64,000 nucleotides of DNA from Stenotrophomonas rhizophila (GTDB lineage Bacteria; Pseudomonadota; Gammaproteobacteria; Xanthomonadales; Xanthomonadaceae). The translations under genes were made by a program, and so were the position numbers. The stretch is from NCBI RefSeq assembly GCF_000661955.1, contig NZ_CP007597.1, forward strand, positions 985,605 through 1,049,604, in the 5' to 3' direction. The notes under the pieces are model-generated. The model was not told where the DNA came from and ran no database searches. It saw only the letters and a list, made by a program, of their open reading frames with translations. Within the stretch, counting starts at the first letter, position 1; every line of letters starts with the position of its first letter. This document shows, piece after piece, positions 43,150 through 54,382 of the stretch.

Positions 43150-43599
43150 GTGAGCGCGCAAGTCAATAGAGGTTTTACGCTCGTTGAGATTATGATTGTT
43201 ATTGCGATTGTGGCCATACTTGCCGCCATCGCGGTTCCGTCGTATCAAGACTACGTCGTGAGGGCCAGAGTCTCGGAGGCATTGGTGCTTGCCAGTGGGT
43301 TAAAGGCCACTGTCGTGACGAATGCATCGAGTAACGCTACAGATCTCAGTTTGGGTGCGGCTTTGACATCAGGGGTGGACAAGTCCGGCAACGTTGCATC
43401 GACAGCCGTTGATTCGTCTTCCGGTGTTATTACCATAATGACTACACCGAAAGCTGGCGGTGGATCCGTCGTACTGACGCCTCTTGGCGCCGCAGGAGCA
43501 CCTCTCGTGGCGGGTCAGTCGCCTTCGGGAAACATTTTTTGGCATTGTACCTCCAGCTTGGCGCAACGCTATCTACCATCCAGTTGTACAGGAACCTGA
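43150..43599 (+). CDS. Type IV pilin, copy 2
   Basis: 149 aa. Leader MSAQVNRG cleaved before Phe9, [20 protein letters not shown] helix, [14 protein letters not shown], and a C-terminal loop with Cys in WHCTS and PSSCTG. Clearly paralogous to copy 1 (shared KAGGGxVVLTP and YLPSSCTG) but the codons are more A/T-rich and the globular part diverges. GTG start with GGGGG upstream. It lies behind the terminator of copy 1, so it needs read-through or its own promoter, which was not identified. Could be an alternative major pilin or a silent/minor one. Confidence 0.9.
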   Translation: MSAQVNRGFTLVEIMIVIAIVAILAAIAVPSYQDYVVRARVSEALVLASGLKATVVTNASSNATDLSLGAALTSGVDKSGNVASTAVDSSSGVITIMTTPKAGGGSVVLTPLGAAGAPLVAGQSPSGNIFWHCTSSLAQRYLPSSCTGT

Positions 43600-43782
43600 T
43601 GCGCTGCGTGGACTGTGCTTGGTTCGCGCCGATCCAGGTGTCGGGCCTGAACCTGTTAAGTGCCTGTCCAATTCGCGACGTTGAAGCTGGCCCTGTGGGG
43701 ATTAGTCTGTCGTAGTGCCGTAGTGACCTTGGGGGATGCTGCTGCATTCATGTTATCTGGTTAAGCATTATTGGGGTGTAAA

Positions 43783-46779
43783 GTGGACTCTTCAAACAGG
43801 CGCAGCGGCACGCTGCTGTTGTGGGTATTTGTGTTGTCCGGATTTTCCGGTCTGATATATCAGTCGATCTGGACGCAATATCTTGGCTTGTTTCTTGGTC
43901 ATTCTTCTTATGCCCAGTCCCTAGTCCTGCTCTTGTTCATGGGTGGGATGGCGGGCGGGGCATGGCTGGTGAGCCGGCGCAGCGATCGCCTGAAGCGACC
44001 GTTGCTGGCATATGCTGTAATTGAGCTGGTAATCGGTTTGCTGGGGCTGGGATTCGATCCGCTCTTCCAATCTGTCACACAGTGGGCGTACGACAGTGTC
44101 TTTTCGAGCGTGGGAAGTGGCGGCGTAAATGGAGTGCGCTGGGGCCTGGCAACGTTCCTGGTCCTGCCTCAGTGTGTCCTGCTTGGGGCAACCTTTCCGC
44201 TGATGAGTGCGGGGTTTATGAGGATCATTCCCAATATCGAGGGGCGTGTTCTTTCTGGATTGTATTTCTCGAACAGTATCGGCGCTGCTCTCGGCGCCCT
44301 TGCTTCCACATATCTACTGTTGCCCTGGGTGGGGTTGCCAGGAACGATTCTCTCAGCAGGCCTGCTCAATATCTTGATCGCAATTGCGGTGTATCCGCTT
44401 AGCAAGGTGGAGCGCCAGCCAGCGCCTCTGTTGAAGAATGCAAGTGTGCAGAGGAGTGGCGACCTACCATTTGTACTAGCCGTGGCGGCCCTGACGGGCG
44501 CGTCATCGTTTGTTTACGAAATTACTTGGGTACGGATGCTGTCGCTTGCATTGGGTACCACCATCCATGCTTTCGAGCTGATGTTGGCGTCGTTTATTGC
44601 AGGTATTGCGTTCGGTGGCCTATGGCTTCGATCCCGTGCCGATAAGCTGGCATCTCCGCTGGCAACGGCGGGGTGGGTGCAGATTTGGATGGGGCTTGCT
44701 GCACTGACGTCCATGTTCGTTTATGCCAACTCATTTGAGTGGGTGGGTTGGTTGATGCGGGTCATTGTCCGTAGTGCTGAGGGATACGGACTCTATAATG
44801 TTGCAAGTGGCGTCATTTCGCTCTTGGTAATGTTCCCTGCGGCGTTCTTCGCCGGTATGGTTTTGCCATTGCTGACCCTCGCATTGCTGCGACGGGGCGA
44901 CGGCGAGAAAGCGATTGGTCAGGTGTACGCGTTCAATACGCTCGGGGCCATCGCAGGTGTCCTGCTCGCAGTGCATGTCCTGCTTCCGCTCATCGGTTTG
45001 AAGATGGCGCTTGCAACTGGCGCAGCTATTGACCTGACGCTAGGTCTTTTCCTGCTGCATCGCTATAGTCCCAATTCTGAAGGGCGTTTGACCTCCTTGG
45101 GTAAGGCACTCGCACTGTCTCTGGCAGGGATGTTCGGCGCTATCGCGTTTGTGCATTTCGATCCCCTGATGTTGACTTCGTCAGTGTATAGGCATGGCCA
45201 AGCCAGTCTTGCAGAAGGTTCAAGGATTCTATATCTACGAGATGGGAAGACGGCGTCCGTTGCTGTTTACGAAACGCCAAACGAGGATGGTTTGGGGGGC
45301 GCGATGCGTTCCATCGCAACCAACGGAAAGGTTGATGCTGGCATGGCTGCTGGTATCACGGAGGTTCCGACCGCCGATGAATCGACCATGGTGATGCTCG
45401 CCGCGGTTCCCATGTCCATGAAACCCAGGTTTGAACGTGTTGGAATCATCGGGTTTGGCTCTGGCTTGACCACCCATACTCTGCTCGGCAGTCCACGAGT
45501 CGCTCAGGTGGATACGGTCGAGATTGAGCCGGCAATGGTTGAAGGTGCTCGCCATTTTGGAGCGCGCGTAGAGCGCGCGTTTAGCGATCCTCGCTCGCAT
45601 ATCGTCATTGATGACGCAAAATCATACTTCTCGTCTTCCTCGGAGCGGTACGACCTAATTATCTCTGAGCCATCCAATCCGTGGATGGGTGGTACGGCGT
45701 CGCTGTTTAGTAAGGAATTTTATGGTTTCGTGCCGCGCCAGCTCAATGACGATGGGCTCTTTGTCCAGTGGCTGCAGCTTTACGAAATTGATCCGGAACT
45801 GGTCAGCTCCGTCCTTACAGGCATGCTCGCTAGTTTCAGTGATGTGAATGCGTACCTTGCAAACGAGAGCGATCTGATACTTGTGGCATCGCCGAAAGGC
45901 AAGGTGCCTGCGCTAAATGCAGCCGCTTTTGCTGACCCGCTGTTGAGTGCCGATCTCAAACGTGTGGGTGTTGGTGGTCTGCGCGACCTGCAAGATAGCT
46001 TTGTCATGGATCGATCGGCCCTGCTTTCCTATGTGAGTCAGCATCGAGCACGGGCGAATTCCGACTACTTCCCGATTCTTCAGCTAAAGGCGCCTGTTTC
46101 CAGATTTCGTAGGGCGAATGTCGGTGATTTCAGTGCGTTTCTCACAGCGCCGTGGCCCGTTGCTCGTCATATGGGGGCAGTTCCTGCGCGCTCGTTGAGC
46201 GCCAAGCTTGAAGGTTTACCTTTGCATGTTGTGCGTAAGCAGCAGGCAGCACGGGAGCTTCACGCCATCATGCTTGGAAACCGAGGCGAAACGAGGTTTG
46301 TCATTCCGGGTGATAGATTGGCGGCTGAGCTGCTTCGCAGCCGGGGAAGGACCTGTTCGTTGGATGAGGATCCGAAGGTGAGCGCAGAAATCATCTTCTC
46401 ATTGGCCATCGAAACGGTGCCCTACTTGGATGCGAACCAGCAGCTCGAGTTGTGGAAGCAGCCTACTTGGCTCGCCTGTGAGCCGGAACAGGGATTGGTT
46501 AGGGATGCGCTGGCGCTTGTTGGTGCGGCATCTCAGGATCAGCATGACAAGGTGCTTGCAGCGGGCGAGCGGATGCTTGAAGGCGGTGATGCGAAGTTCA
46601 TTTTTAGTAACGAAACTGCTAGCTACTACCTGATTGGGGCGATGCAGTTCGCAGCACTGGCCACGAAGCAGCCTGAGCTGTCGCGTGATTTGCGTGAGCG
46701 CTATGACGGATTGTTGCTGCCAGTGGTCAGGAAAAGCCCACCGCTTCGATTGGTAAGCGAGATGGCCTCGTCACCCTGA
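43783..46779 (+). CDS. Fused polytopic transporter-like / spermidine synthase-like protein
   Basis: 998 aa. Residues about 10-215 and 225-440 are two blocks of membrane helices (GFSGLIYQSIWTQYLGLFLG and the related GASSFVYEITWVRMLSLALG start each block), as in fused MFS/spermidine-synthase proteins. Around 553-720 follows a Rossmann aminopropyl/methyltransferase fold: GIIGFGSGLTT, VEIEPAMVEGA, IVIDDAKSYF, IISEPSNPWMGG. About 260 C-terminal residues are of unknown fold. Codons are more A/T-rich than in pilB or pilC. GTG 43783 chosen with GGGGTG just upstream; TTG 43771 is possible. Position between pilins and pilB suggests pilin or polyamine modification, but this is inference. Confidence 0.75.
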   Translation: MDSSNRRSGTLLLWVFVLSGFSGLIYQSIWTQYLGLFLGHSSYAQSLVLLLFMGGMAGGAWLVSRRSDRLKRPLLAYAVIELVIGLLGLGFDPLFQSVTQWAYDSVFSSVGSGGVNGVRWGLATFLVLPQCVLLGATFPLMSAGFMRIIPNIEGRVLSGLYFSNSIGAALGALASTYLLLPWVGLPGTILSAGLLNILIAIAVYPLSKVERQPAPLLKNASVQRSGDLPFVLAVAALTGASSFVYEITWVRMLSLALGTTIHAFELMLASFIAGIAFGGLWLRSRADKLASPLATAGWVQIWMGLAALTSMFVYANSFEWVGWLMRVIVRSAEGYGLYNVASGVISLLVMFPAAFFAGMVLPLLTLALLRRGDGEKAIGQVYAFNTLGAIAGVLLAVHVLLPLIGLKMALATGAAIDLTLGLFLLHRYSPNSEGRLTSLGKALALSLAGMFGAIAFVHFDPLMLTSSVYRHGQASLAEGSRILYLRDGKTASVAVYETPNEDGLGGAMRSIATNGKVDAGMAAGITEVPTADESTMVMLAAVPMSMKPRFERVGIIGFGSGLTTHTLLGSPRVAQVDTVEIEPAMVEGARHFGARVERAFSDPRSHIVIDDAKSYFSSSSERYDLIISEPSNPWMGGTASLFSKEFYGFVPRQLNDDGLFVQWLQLYEIDPELVSSVLTGMLASFSDVNAYLANESDLILVASPKGKVPALNAAAFADPLLSADLKRVGVGGLRDLQDSFVMDRSALLSYVSQHRARANSDYFPILQLKAPVSRFRRANVGDFSAFLTAPWPVARHMGAVPARSLSAKLEGLPLHVVRKQQAARELHAIMLGNRGETRFVIPGDRLAAELLRSRGRTCSLDEDPKVSAEIIFSLAIETVPYLDANQQLELWKQPTWLACEPEQGLVRDALALVGAASQDQHDKVLAAGERMLEGGDAKFIFSNETASYYLIGAMQFAALATKQPELSRDLRERYDGLLLPVVRKSPPLRLVSEMASSP

Positions 46780-46882
46780 GGGAGGGGGTGGGAAATAGGA
46801 AGTTGTAGCGGGTAGGTACCAGAAGGTACTCTGCCCGCCACAGGCCTGTGCTGCTCTACCCACGTTGTCGAGAGAGTCGAAT

Positions 46883-48610
46883 ATGAACGCCATCGTCACC
46901 GCCAACCTAGTCGGCATCACCGGCATTGCTCGCCGTCTGGTCCAGGATGGAGCGCTGGACGAGGCAGCGGCCCGTGACGCCATGGCCAAAGCGGGTGCTG
47001 CCAAACAGCCCCTCCCGCAGTGGTTTGCAGAGAAGAAGCTGGTCACGGCCGCCCAGCTCGCCGCCGCGAACGCACTCGAATTCGGCATGCCCCTTCTGGA
47101 TGTCTCCGTCTTCGACGGCACCCAGAACGCCATCAGCCTGGTCAGCGAAGAGCTCCTCCGCAAGCACCGCGTGCTGCCGCTGTTCAAGCGCGGTGGCAAG
47201 CTGTTCGTTGGTACCAGTGACCCCACCCATTCGCTGGACGAGATCAAGTTCCACACCAACCTGGTGGTGGAGCCGATCCTGGTCGACGAGGAGCAGATCA
47301 AGCGTACGCTGGAACAGTGGCAGTCCAAGCACGACACGCTCGGTTCGACGCTGGGCGGCGACGATGACGGCATGGGCGACCTGGATGTGTCGACCGGTGA
47401 CGAGGAGGGCGGTTCCACTGATTCCGGCGTGGACGCCAAGGGCGACGACACCCCGGTGGTGAAGTTTGTCAACAAGGTGCTGATCGATGCGATCCGCAAG
47501 GGCGCCTCGGACATCCATTTCGAGCCGTACGAAGACGACTATCGCGTGCGCTTCCGCATCGATGGCCTGCTCAAGAACGTGGCCAAGGCCCCGGTCAAGC
47601 TCAACCAGCGCATCGCGGCGCGCCTGAAGGTGATGTCGCAGCTGGACATCGCTGAAAAGCGCGTGCCGCAGGATGGGCGCATCAAGCTCAACCTGTCCAA
47701 GACCCGCCAGATCGACTTCCGCGTGAGCACGCTGCCCACGCTGTTCGGCGAGAAGATCGTGCTGCGTATCCTGGATGGCAGCGCGGCCAAGCTGGGCATC
47801 GACAAGCTGGGCTACGAGCCGGCGCAGCAGCAGCTGTTCCTGGACGCCATCCACAAGCCGTACGGCATGGTGCTGGTGACCGGCCCGACCGGTTCGGGCA
47901 AAACGGTGTCGCTGTACACCGCGCTGGGCATCCTCAACGATGAAACGCGCAACATTTCCACCGCCGAAGACCCGGTGGAAATCCGCCTGCCCGGCGTCAA
48001 CCAGGTGCAGCAGAACAACAAGCGCGGCATGACCTTCGCCGCGGCGCTGCGTTCGTTCCTGCGCCAGGATCCGGACATCATCATGGTCGGCGAAATCCGC
48101 GACCTGGAAACCGCCGAGATCGCGATCAAGGCCGCACAGACCGGCCACATGGTGCTGTCCACGCTGCATACCAACGATGCGCCGCAGACCATCGCGCGCC
48201 TGATGAACATGGGCATCGCACCGTTCAACATCACCAGTTCGGTCACGCTGGTGATCGCCCAGCGTCTGGCCCGGCGGCTGTGCAGCAACTGCAAGCGGCC
48301 GATCGAGCTGCCGGCGCATGCGTTGCTGGCCGAAGGCTTCACCCAGGCACAGATCGATGCAGGCATCCGCCTGTTCGAGCCGGTGGGGTGCGAGGAGTGC
48401 ACCGAGGGCTACAAGGGCCGTACCGGTATTTACCAGGTGATGCCGATGAGTGAGGAAATCTCGGTGATCGTGCTGGCCGGTGGCAACGCCATCCAGATTG
48501 CCGAGGCCGCGCAGCGCGCCGGGGTGAATGACCTGCGGCAGTCGGCGCTGGTCAAGGCGGCGGCGGGTACGACCAGCCTGGCTGAGATCAACCGCGTTAC
48601 CAAGGATTGA
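46883..48610 (+). CDS. pilB: Type IV pilus extension ATPase
   Basis: 575 aa. Hexameric motor that powers pilus assembly. N-terminal MshEN-type domain, then the GspE core: Walker A GPTGSGKT at residues 334-341, Asp box ISTAEDPVEIRLPGVNQVQ, Walker B DPDIIMVGEIRDLETAE, His box, and a zinc tetracysteine (LCSNC ... GCEEC). Start at 46883 (MNAIVTANLVGITG) has AGAGAG upstream. A hairpin at 46808-46838, preceded by GTAG, lies in the 103-bp gap before it; its promoter is unclear. Works with PilC and PilD encoded on the other strand. Confidence 0.97.
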   Translation: MNAIVTANLVGITGIARRLVQDGALDEAAARDAMAKAGAAKQPLPQWFAEKKLVTAAQLAAANALEFGMPLLDVSVFDGTQNAISLVSEELLRKHRVLPLFKRGGKLFVGTSDPTHSLDEIKFHTNLVVEPILVDEEQIKRTLEQWQSKHDTLGSTLGGDDDGMGDLDVSTGDEEGGSTDSGVDAKGDDTPVVKFVNKVLIDAIRKGASDIHFEPYEDDYRVRFRIDGLLKNVAKAPVKLNQRIAARLKVMSQLDIAEKRVPQDGRIKLNLSKTRQIDFRVSTLPTLFGEKIVLRILDGSAAKLGIDKLGYEPAQQQLFLDAIHKPYGMVLVTGPTGSGKTVSLYTALGILNDETRNISTAEDPVEIRLPGVNQVQQNNKRGMTFAAALRSFLRQDPDIIMVGEIRDLETAEIAIKAAQTGHMVLSTLHTNDAPQTIARLMNMGIAPFNITSSVTLVIAQRLARRLCSNCKRPIELPAHALLAEGFTQAQIDAGIRLFEPVGCEECTEGYKGRTGIYQVMPMSEEISVIVLAGGNAIQIAEAAQRAGVNDLRQSALVKAAAGTTSLAEINRVTKD

Positions 48611-48630
48611 CTGGTCGGTGTGGTTGAACG

Positions 48631-48658
48631 GAAAAGGCCCGCGGATGCGGGCCTTTTC
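48631..48658. terminator. Terminator between convergent pilB and pilR
   Basis: GAAAAGGCCCGC / GCGGGCCTTTTC, 12-bp perfect arms around a 4-nt loop, with A-run and T-run in the stem ends; usable from both sides. Confidence 0.85.
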
Positions 48659-48685
48659 ATGTGCGGGAACCCGTGGTCCCTGGCC

Positions 48686-50071
<1,386 letters not shown>

Positions 50072-50159
50072 ATGGGGGAAAGATAGCCGAGGGCGGTTGG
50101 ATCCGACAAATGTTTGACGCATGCGGCAACCCGCGAGGGGGCCGCCTGCCGTGAACGGT

Positions 50160-51773
50160 TCATTGCGGCAGCATCGTGTGCGGGCCGGCCAGGACCAGCC
50201 GGAAACAGGCGCCACCGGCCGGCACCGATACGTATTCCAGGTTGGCCTGGTTGGCCTTGCACAGCTCGCGGGCGATATAAAGGCCCAGCCCGGTGCCGTG
50301 CTCGGAGGTGGTGAAGAACGGGCGGAACAGCTGGCTGGCCACTGTTTCGGGGATGCCCGGGCCGCGGTCCATCACGTCGATGACGGCGGCGCGCTCCTGG
50401 CGGGCCACGCGCAGCCGCACCCGTGCCGGTTCCTGGCCGATGCGGCCGTACTTGAGGGCGTTGTGGACCAGCACGGTGAGGATCTGGTGCAGGTGGCGCG
50501 GGTCGACCAGGGCGTGCACCGAGGTTTCGGTGATGATCGGCTCGATGCTGTCCGTCTCCAGGGTGATGCCCTGTTTGTACTCCAGCACGAAGCGGCGCAC
50601 GAATGCAGCCAGGTCCAGGTTTTCCGGGTTGGCGCGTTCGCGCCGGGCCAGGCCGAGCACGCTTTCGACGATGCCGTTGGTGCGCTGGCACTGCTGGTGG
50701 ATGATCTGCAGCAGGCGGCGGTCGGTGTCGCCGATGGCGGTGGATTCTTCCAGCAGCTGGGCGGCGTAGTTGATCGCCGCCAGCGGGTTGCGGATCTCGT
50801 GCGCCAGGCTGGCCGAGAAGCGCCCCATCGCCGACAGCGTCAGCGATTCGGCGCGGCGCGAGACCACGGTGGAGTCGTCCAGGAAGACCAGGGTGAGGTC
50901 GCTGCCGGCCAGCAGGCGGGCGAAACGCGGCTGTACTTCGGGCTGGTCCGGGGACAGCTGCAGCGGCGTTTCTTCGTTGGTCCAGCCGTTGCGCCAGCGC
51001 AGCAGGCGGCGGCTCAGGTCCGGTGCGGCGCTGCCCAGTTCGAGCCGTCCGCTGCCGCCGTTGCCGTCGGCGTCACCGATCAGGGTGGAGGCCGCTTCGT
51101 TGGCCAGGGTGATGCGGTTGGCGCCATCCACCACCAGCACGCCGGTGCGCATGCGGCGGATGATCAGCTCGTTGATCTCGAACAGGTTGGCCACTTCGTC
51201 ACCGCGCTGGTTGGCCAGTTGCTGGTTGCGGCGCGCGCGGTTGCCCACCTGGTAGCTGACGAATGCCAGGGCCAGGTAGCTGGTGATGAACATGGCCAGT
51301 TCGGCCAGGGTGCGGGTGGGGGCACCGCCTTCCAGCAGCTTCCAGACGTACTCGCCGGCGGTGGCGACGCTGGCGGCGACCGCCAGGCCCATGCCCAGGC
51401 TGAGCGGCAGCAGGGTGGCGGCCGCGGCGATGTTGAACAGCAGCGTCATCGAGATGCCGGCGCTGGCGCCGGGCAGCGCATGGGCGAGCAGGGTGGCGGC
51501 GATGATGTCCACCCCTACGCCGGCCACGACGATGCGATGCAGCCAGCGCTCGCTCCTGCCCACCAGCAGGATCAGCAGCGCCAACCCCAGATAGATGCCG
51601 CTGACCCAGAACGCCAAGCGCGGGTGGTCGGCCTCGCCAATCAGGGTATTGAGCGGGCTGAACAGCAGCGCGGCGATCACGGCGGTGATCAGCAGGCGAT
51701 ACAGCGCGAAAAAGTACAGCTCCCGCTTCGGTATCGATTCGATGCGGTCGATCAATGAAGCACTGGGTGACAC
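50160..51773 (-). CDS. pilS: Sensor histidine kinase of pilin expression
   Basis: 537 aa. Six N-terminal membrane helices (residues about 20-185), a PAS domain (FEINELIIRRMRTGVLVVDGANRI), HisKA with SLAHEIRNPLAAINYAAQLL, and HATPase with HNALKYG, DRGPGIPE and GTGLGLYIARELCKA. Partner of PilR; in Pseudomonas the membrane helices sense PilA abundance in the inner membrane. Starts with GTG. The leader contains a hairpin (51803-51828). Divergent from sucC. Confidence 0.95.
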   Translation of the reverse strand: MSPSASLIDRIESIPKRELYFFALYRLLITAVIAALLFSPLNTLIGEADHPRLAFWVSGIYLGLALLILLVGRSERWLHRIVVAGVGVDIIAATLLAHALPGASAGISMTLLFNIAAAATLLPLSLGMGLAVAASVATAGEYVWKLLEGGAPTRTLAELAMFITSYLALAFVSYQVGNRARRNQQLANQRGDEVANLFEINELIIRRMRTGVLVVDGANRITLANEAASTLIGDADGNGGSGRLELGSAAPDLSRRLLRWRNGWTNEETPLQLSPDQPEVQPRFARLLAGSDLTLVFLDDSTVVSRRAESLTLSAMGRFSASLAHEIRNPLAAINYAAQLLEESTAIGDTDRRLLQIIHQQCQRTNGIVESVLGLARRERANPENLDLAAFVRRFVLEYKQGITLETDSIEPIITETSVHALVDPRHLHQILTVLVHNALKYGRIGQEPARVRLRVARQERAAVIDVMDRGPGIPETVASQLFRPFFTTSEHGTGLGLYIARELCKANQANLEYVSVPAGGACFRLVLAGPHTMLPQ

Positions 51774-52124
51774 GCCGGAACTCCCCTTCTGGCTGCCCTG
51801 GTAACGCCGAGCCAGGCTCGACGGCGTTTCAACGGCCTGGGCCGGCCCGTAGAGGGATCAGTATAGGCACGCCACCCCCGGATGGGGCCCGCCAATCGCC
51901 CGTTGCCGCGCAATCGGGCCGCCTCCGACCCGGGCGCGGCCCGGCAGGCGTGCCGCAACTGTCTGAATGAAGGTGGAAAACTGCCCGGGCTCCGGCGCCG
52001 GCTCGCGTGTCTTTGCGCCTGCGCGCCGGCTCGTCCACAATAGTGGGCCCGCCGCGGTCCGTGCCGGTGCCCCGTGAGGGAGCCTTGGAGATGCGTGCGG
52101 TCGTTCCTATTCCCACGGTGACGC
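51774..52124. other. pilS-sucC divergent region
   Basis: 351 bp. Near pilS is a hairpin (AACGCC/GGCGTT and GAGCC/GGCTC with a small bulge). Near sucC, TTGCGC (52013-52018) and CACAAT (52036-52041) with a 17-bp spacer are a plausible sigma-70 promoter. No other signal seen. Confidence 0.4.
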
Positions 52125-53294
<1,170 letters not shown>

Positions 53295-53315
53295 TCCGAC
53301 ACCGAAGGAAATCCA

Positions 53316-54191
53316 ATGTCAGTTTTGATCAATAAGAACACCAAGGTGATCGTGCAGGGCTTCACCGGCCAGCAGGGTACCTTCCACGCCACTCAGATGA
53401 TCGAGTACGGCACCCAGGTTGTTGGCGGCGTGACCCCCGGCAAGGGCGGCACCACCCACATCGACCTGCCGGTCTTCAACACCGTTGCCGACGCCGTGCA
53501 GAGCACCGGCGCCAACGCGTCGGTCATCTACGTGCCGCCGCCGTACGCGGCTGACGCGATCCTGGAAGCTGCGGCTGCCGGCATCAAGGTCATCGTGTGC
53601 ATCACCGAAGGCATTCCGGTGCTGGACATGCTGCGCGTCAAGAACGTGCTGACCCGTGCCCATCCGGACACCGTGCTGGTCGGTCCGAACTGCCCCGGTG
53701 TCATCACCCCGGGCGAGTGCAAGATCGGCATCATGCCGGGCCACATCCACATGCCGGGCAAGATCGGCATCGTGTCGCGCTCGGGCACCCTGACCTATGA
53801 AGCGGTCAAGCAGACCACCGAAGTCGGCCTGGGCCAGTCCACCTGCATCGGCATCGGCGGTGACCCGATCAACGGCCTGAACTTCGTCGACTGCCTGAAG
53901 CTGTTCAACGAAGATCCGCAGACCCTGGGCATCATCATGGTCGGCGAAATCGGCGGTGACGCTGAAGAAGCCGGTGCCGAGTACATCAAGAACCACGTGA
54001 AGAAGCCGGTTGTCGGTTTCATCGCCGGTGCGTCGGCTCCGGCCGGCAAGCGCATGGGCCACGCCGGTGCGATCGCCTCGGGTGGCAAGGGCACGGCAGA
54101 AGGCAAGTTCGCCGCCATGGAAGCGGCCGGTGTTGTCACCGTCCGTTCGCCGGGCGACCTGGGCGCTGCCATCGCCAAGCTGGTGAAATAA
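53316..54191 (+). CDS. sucD: Succinyl-CoA synthetase alpha subunit
   Basis: 291 aa. CoA-binding Rossmann domain ([22 protein letters not shown]) and the phospho-histidine domain with [17 protein letters not shown], whose His is the phosphorylated residue. GAAGGA ribosome-binding site in the 21-bp gap after sucC. Followed by a SMAG palindrome and then an intrinsic terminator. Confidence 0.98.
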   Translation: MSVLINKNTKVIVQGFTGQQGTFHATQMIEYGTQVVGGVTPGKGGTTHIDLPVFNTVADAVQSTGANASVIYVPPPYAADAILEAAAAGIKVIVCITEGIPVLDMLRVKNVLTRAHPDTVLVGPNCPGVITPGECKIGIMPGHIHMPGKIGIVSRSGTLTYEAVKQTTEVGLGQSTCIGIGGDPINGLNFVDCLKLFNEDPQTLGIIMVGEIGGDAEEAGAEYIKNHVKKPVVGFIAGASAPAGKRMGHAGAIASGGKGTAEGKFAAMEAAGVVTVRSPGDLGAAIAKLVK

Positions 54192-54222
54192 ACCGCCGGC
54201 CGCACCTGCGGCCGACGTGTGG

Positions 54223-54247
54223 GTAGAGCTGACCGTTGGTCAGCTGC
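54223..54247 (+). repeat. SMAG (GTAG) palindrome after sucD
   Basis: GTAGAGCTGACCGTTGGTCAGCTGC-type unit; head at 54223. Lies between the sucD stop and its terminator, so it is transcribed with sucCD. Confidence 0.8.
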
Positions 54248-54253
54248 CCCAAA

Positions 54254-54283
54254 CAGAAAGGCCGCCTCCGGGCGGCCTTTCTG
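54254..54283 (+). terminator. Intrinsic terminator of sucCD
   Basis: CAGAAAGGCCGCC / GGCGGCCTTTCTG, 13-bp arms and a 4-nt loop with an internal T-run. Confidence 0.85.
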
Positions 54284-54325
54284 CGTTCTGGCCGCCGCCC
54301 GATCATGCGATCAGCGCATGCATGG

Positions 54326-54352
54326 TTGCCGGGCAGAGCCCGGCACTACAAT
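54326..54352 (+). promoter_or_regulatory. Putative nadE promoter built on a SMAG palindrome
   Basis: A minus-strand SMAG unit occupies 54328-54349. Its CTAC end plus the next bases gives TACAAT (54347-54352), a good -10; TTGCCG (54326-54331) is a possible -35 with a short 15-bp spacer. About 30 bp precede the nadE start. Confidence 0.4.
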
Positions 54353-54382
54353 GAGCGCATTGCAACTACAGGCTGGACCTTC

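Noticed and set aside
46808..46838. Intrinsic terminator ahead of pilB
   Set aside because: A hairpin with a preceding GTAG is present but its stem is interrupted and no T-run follows; kept only as a note in the pilB entry.
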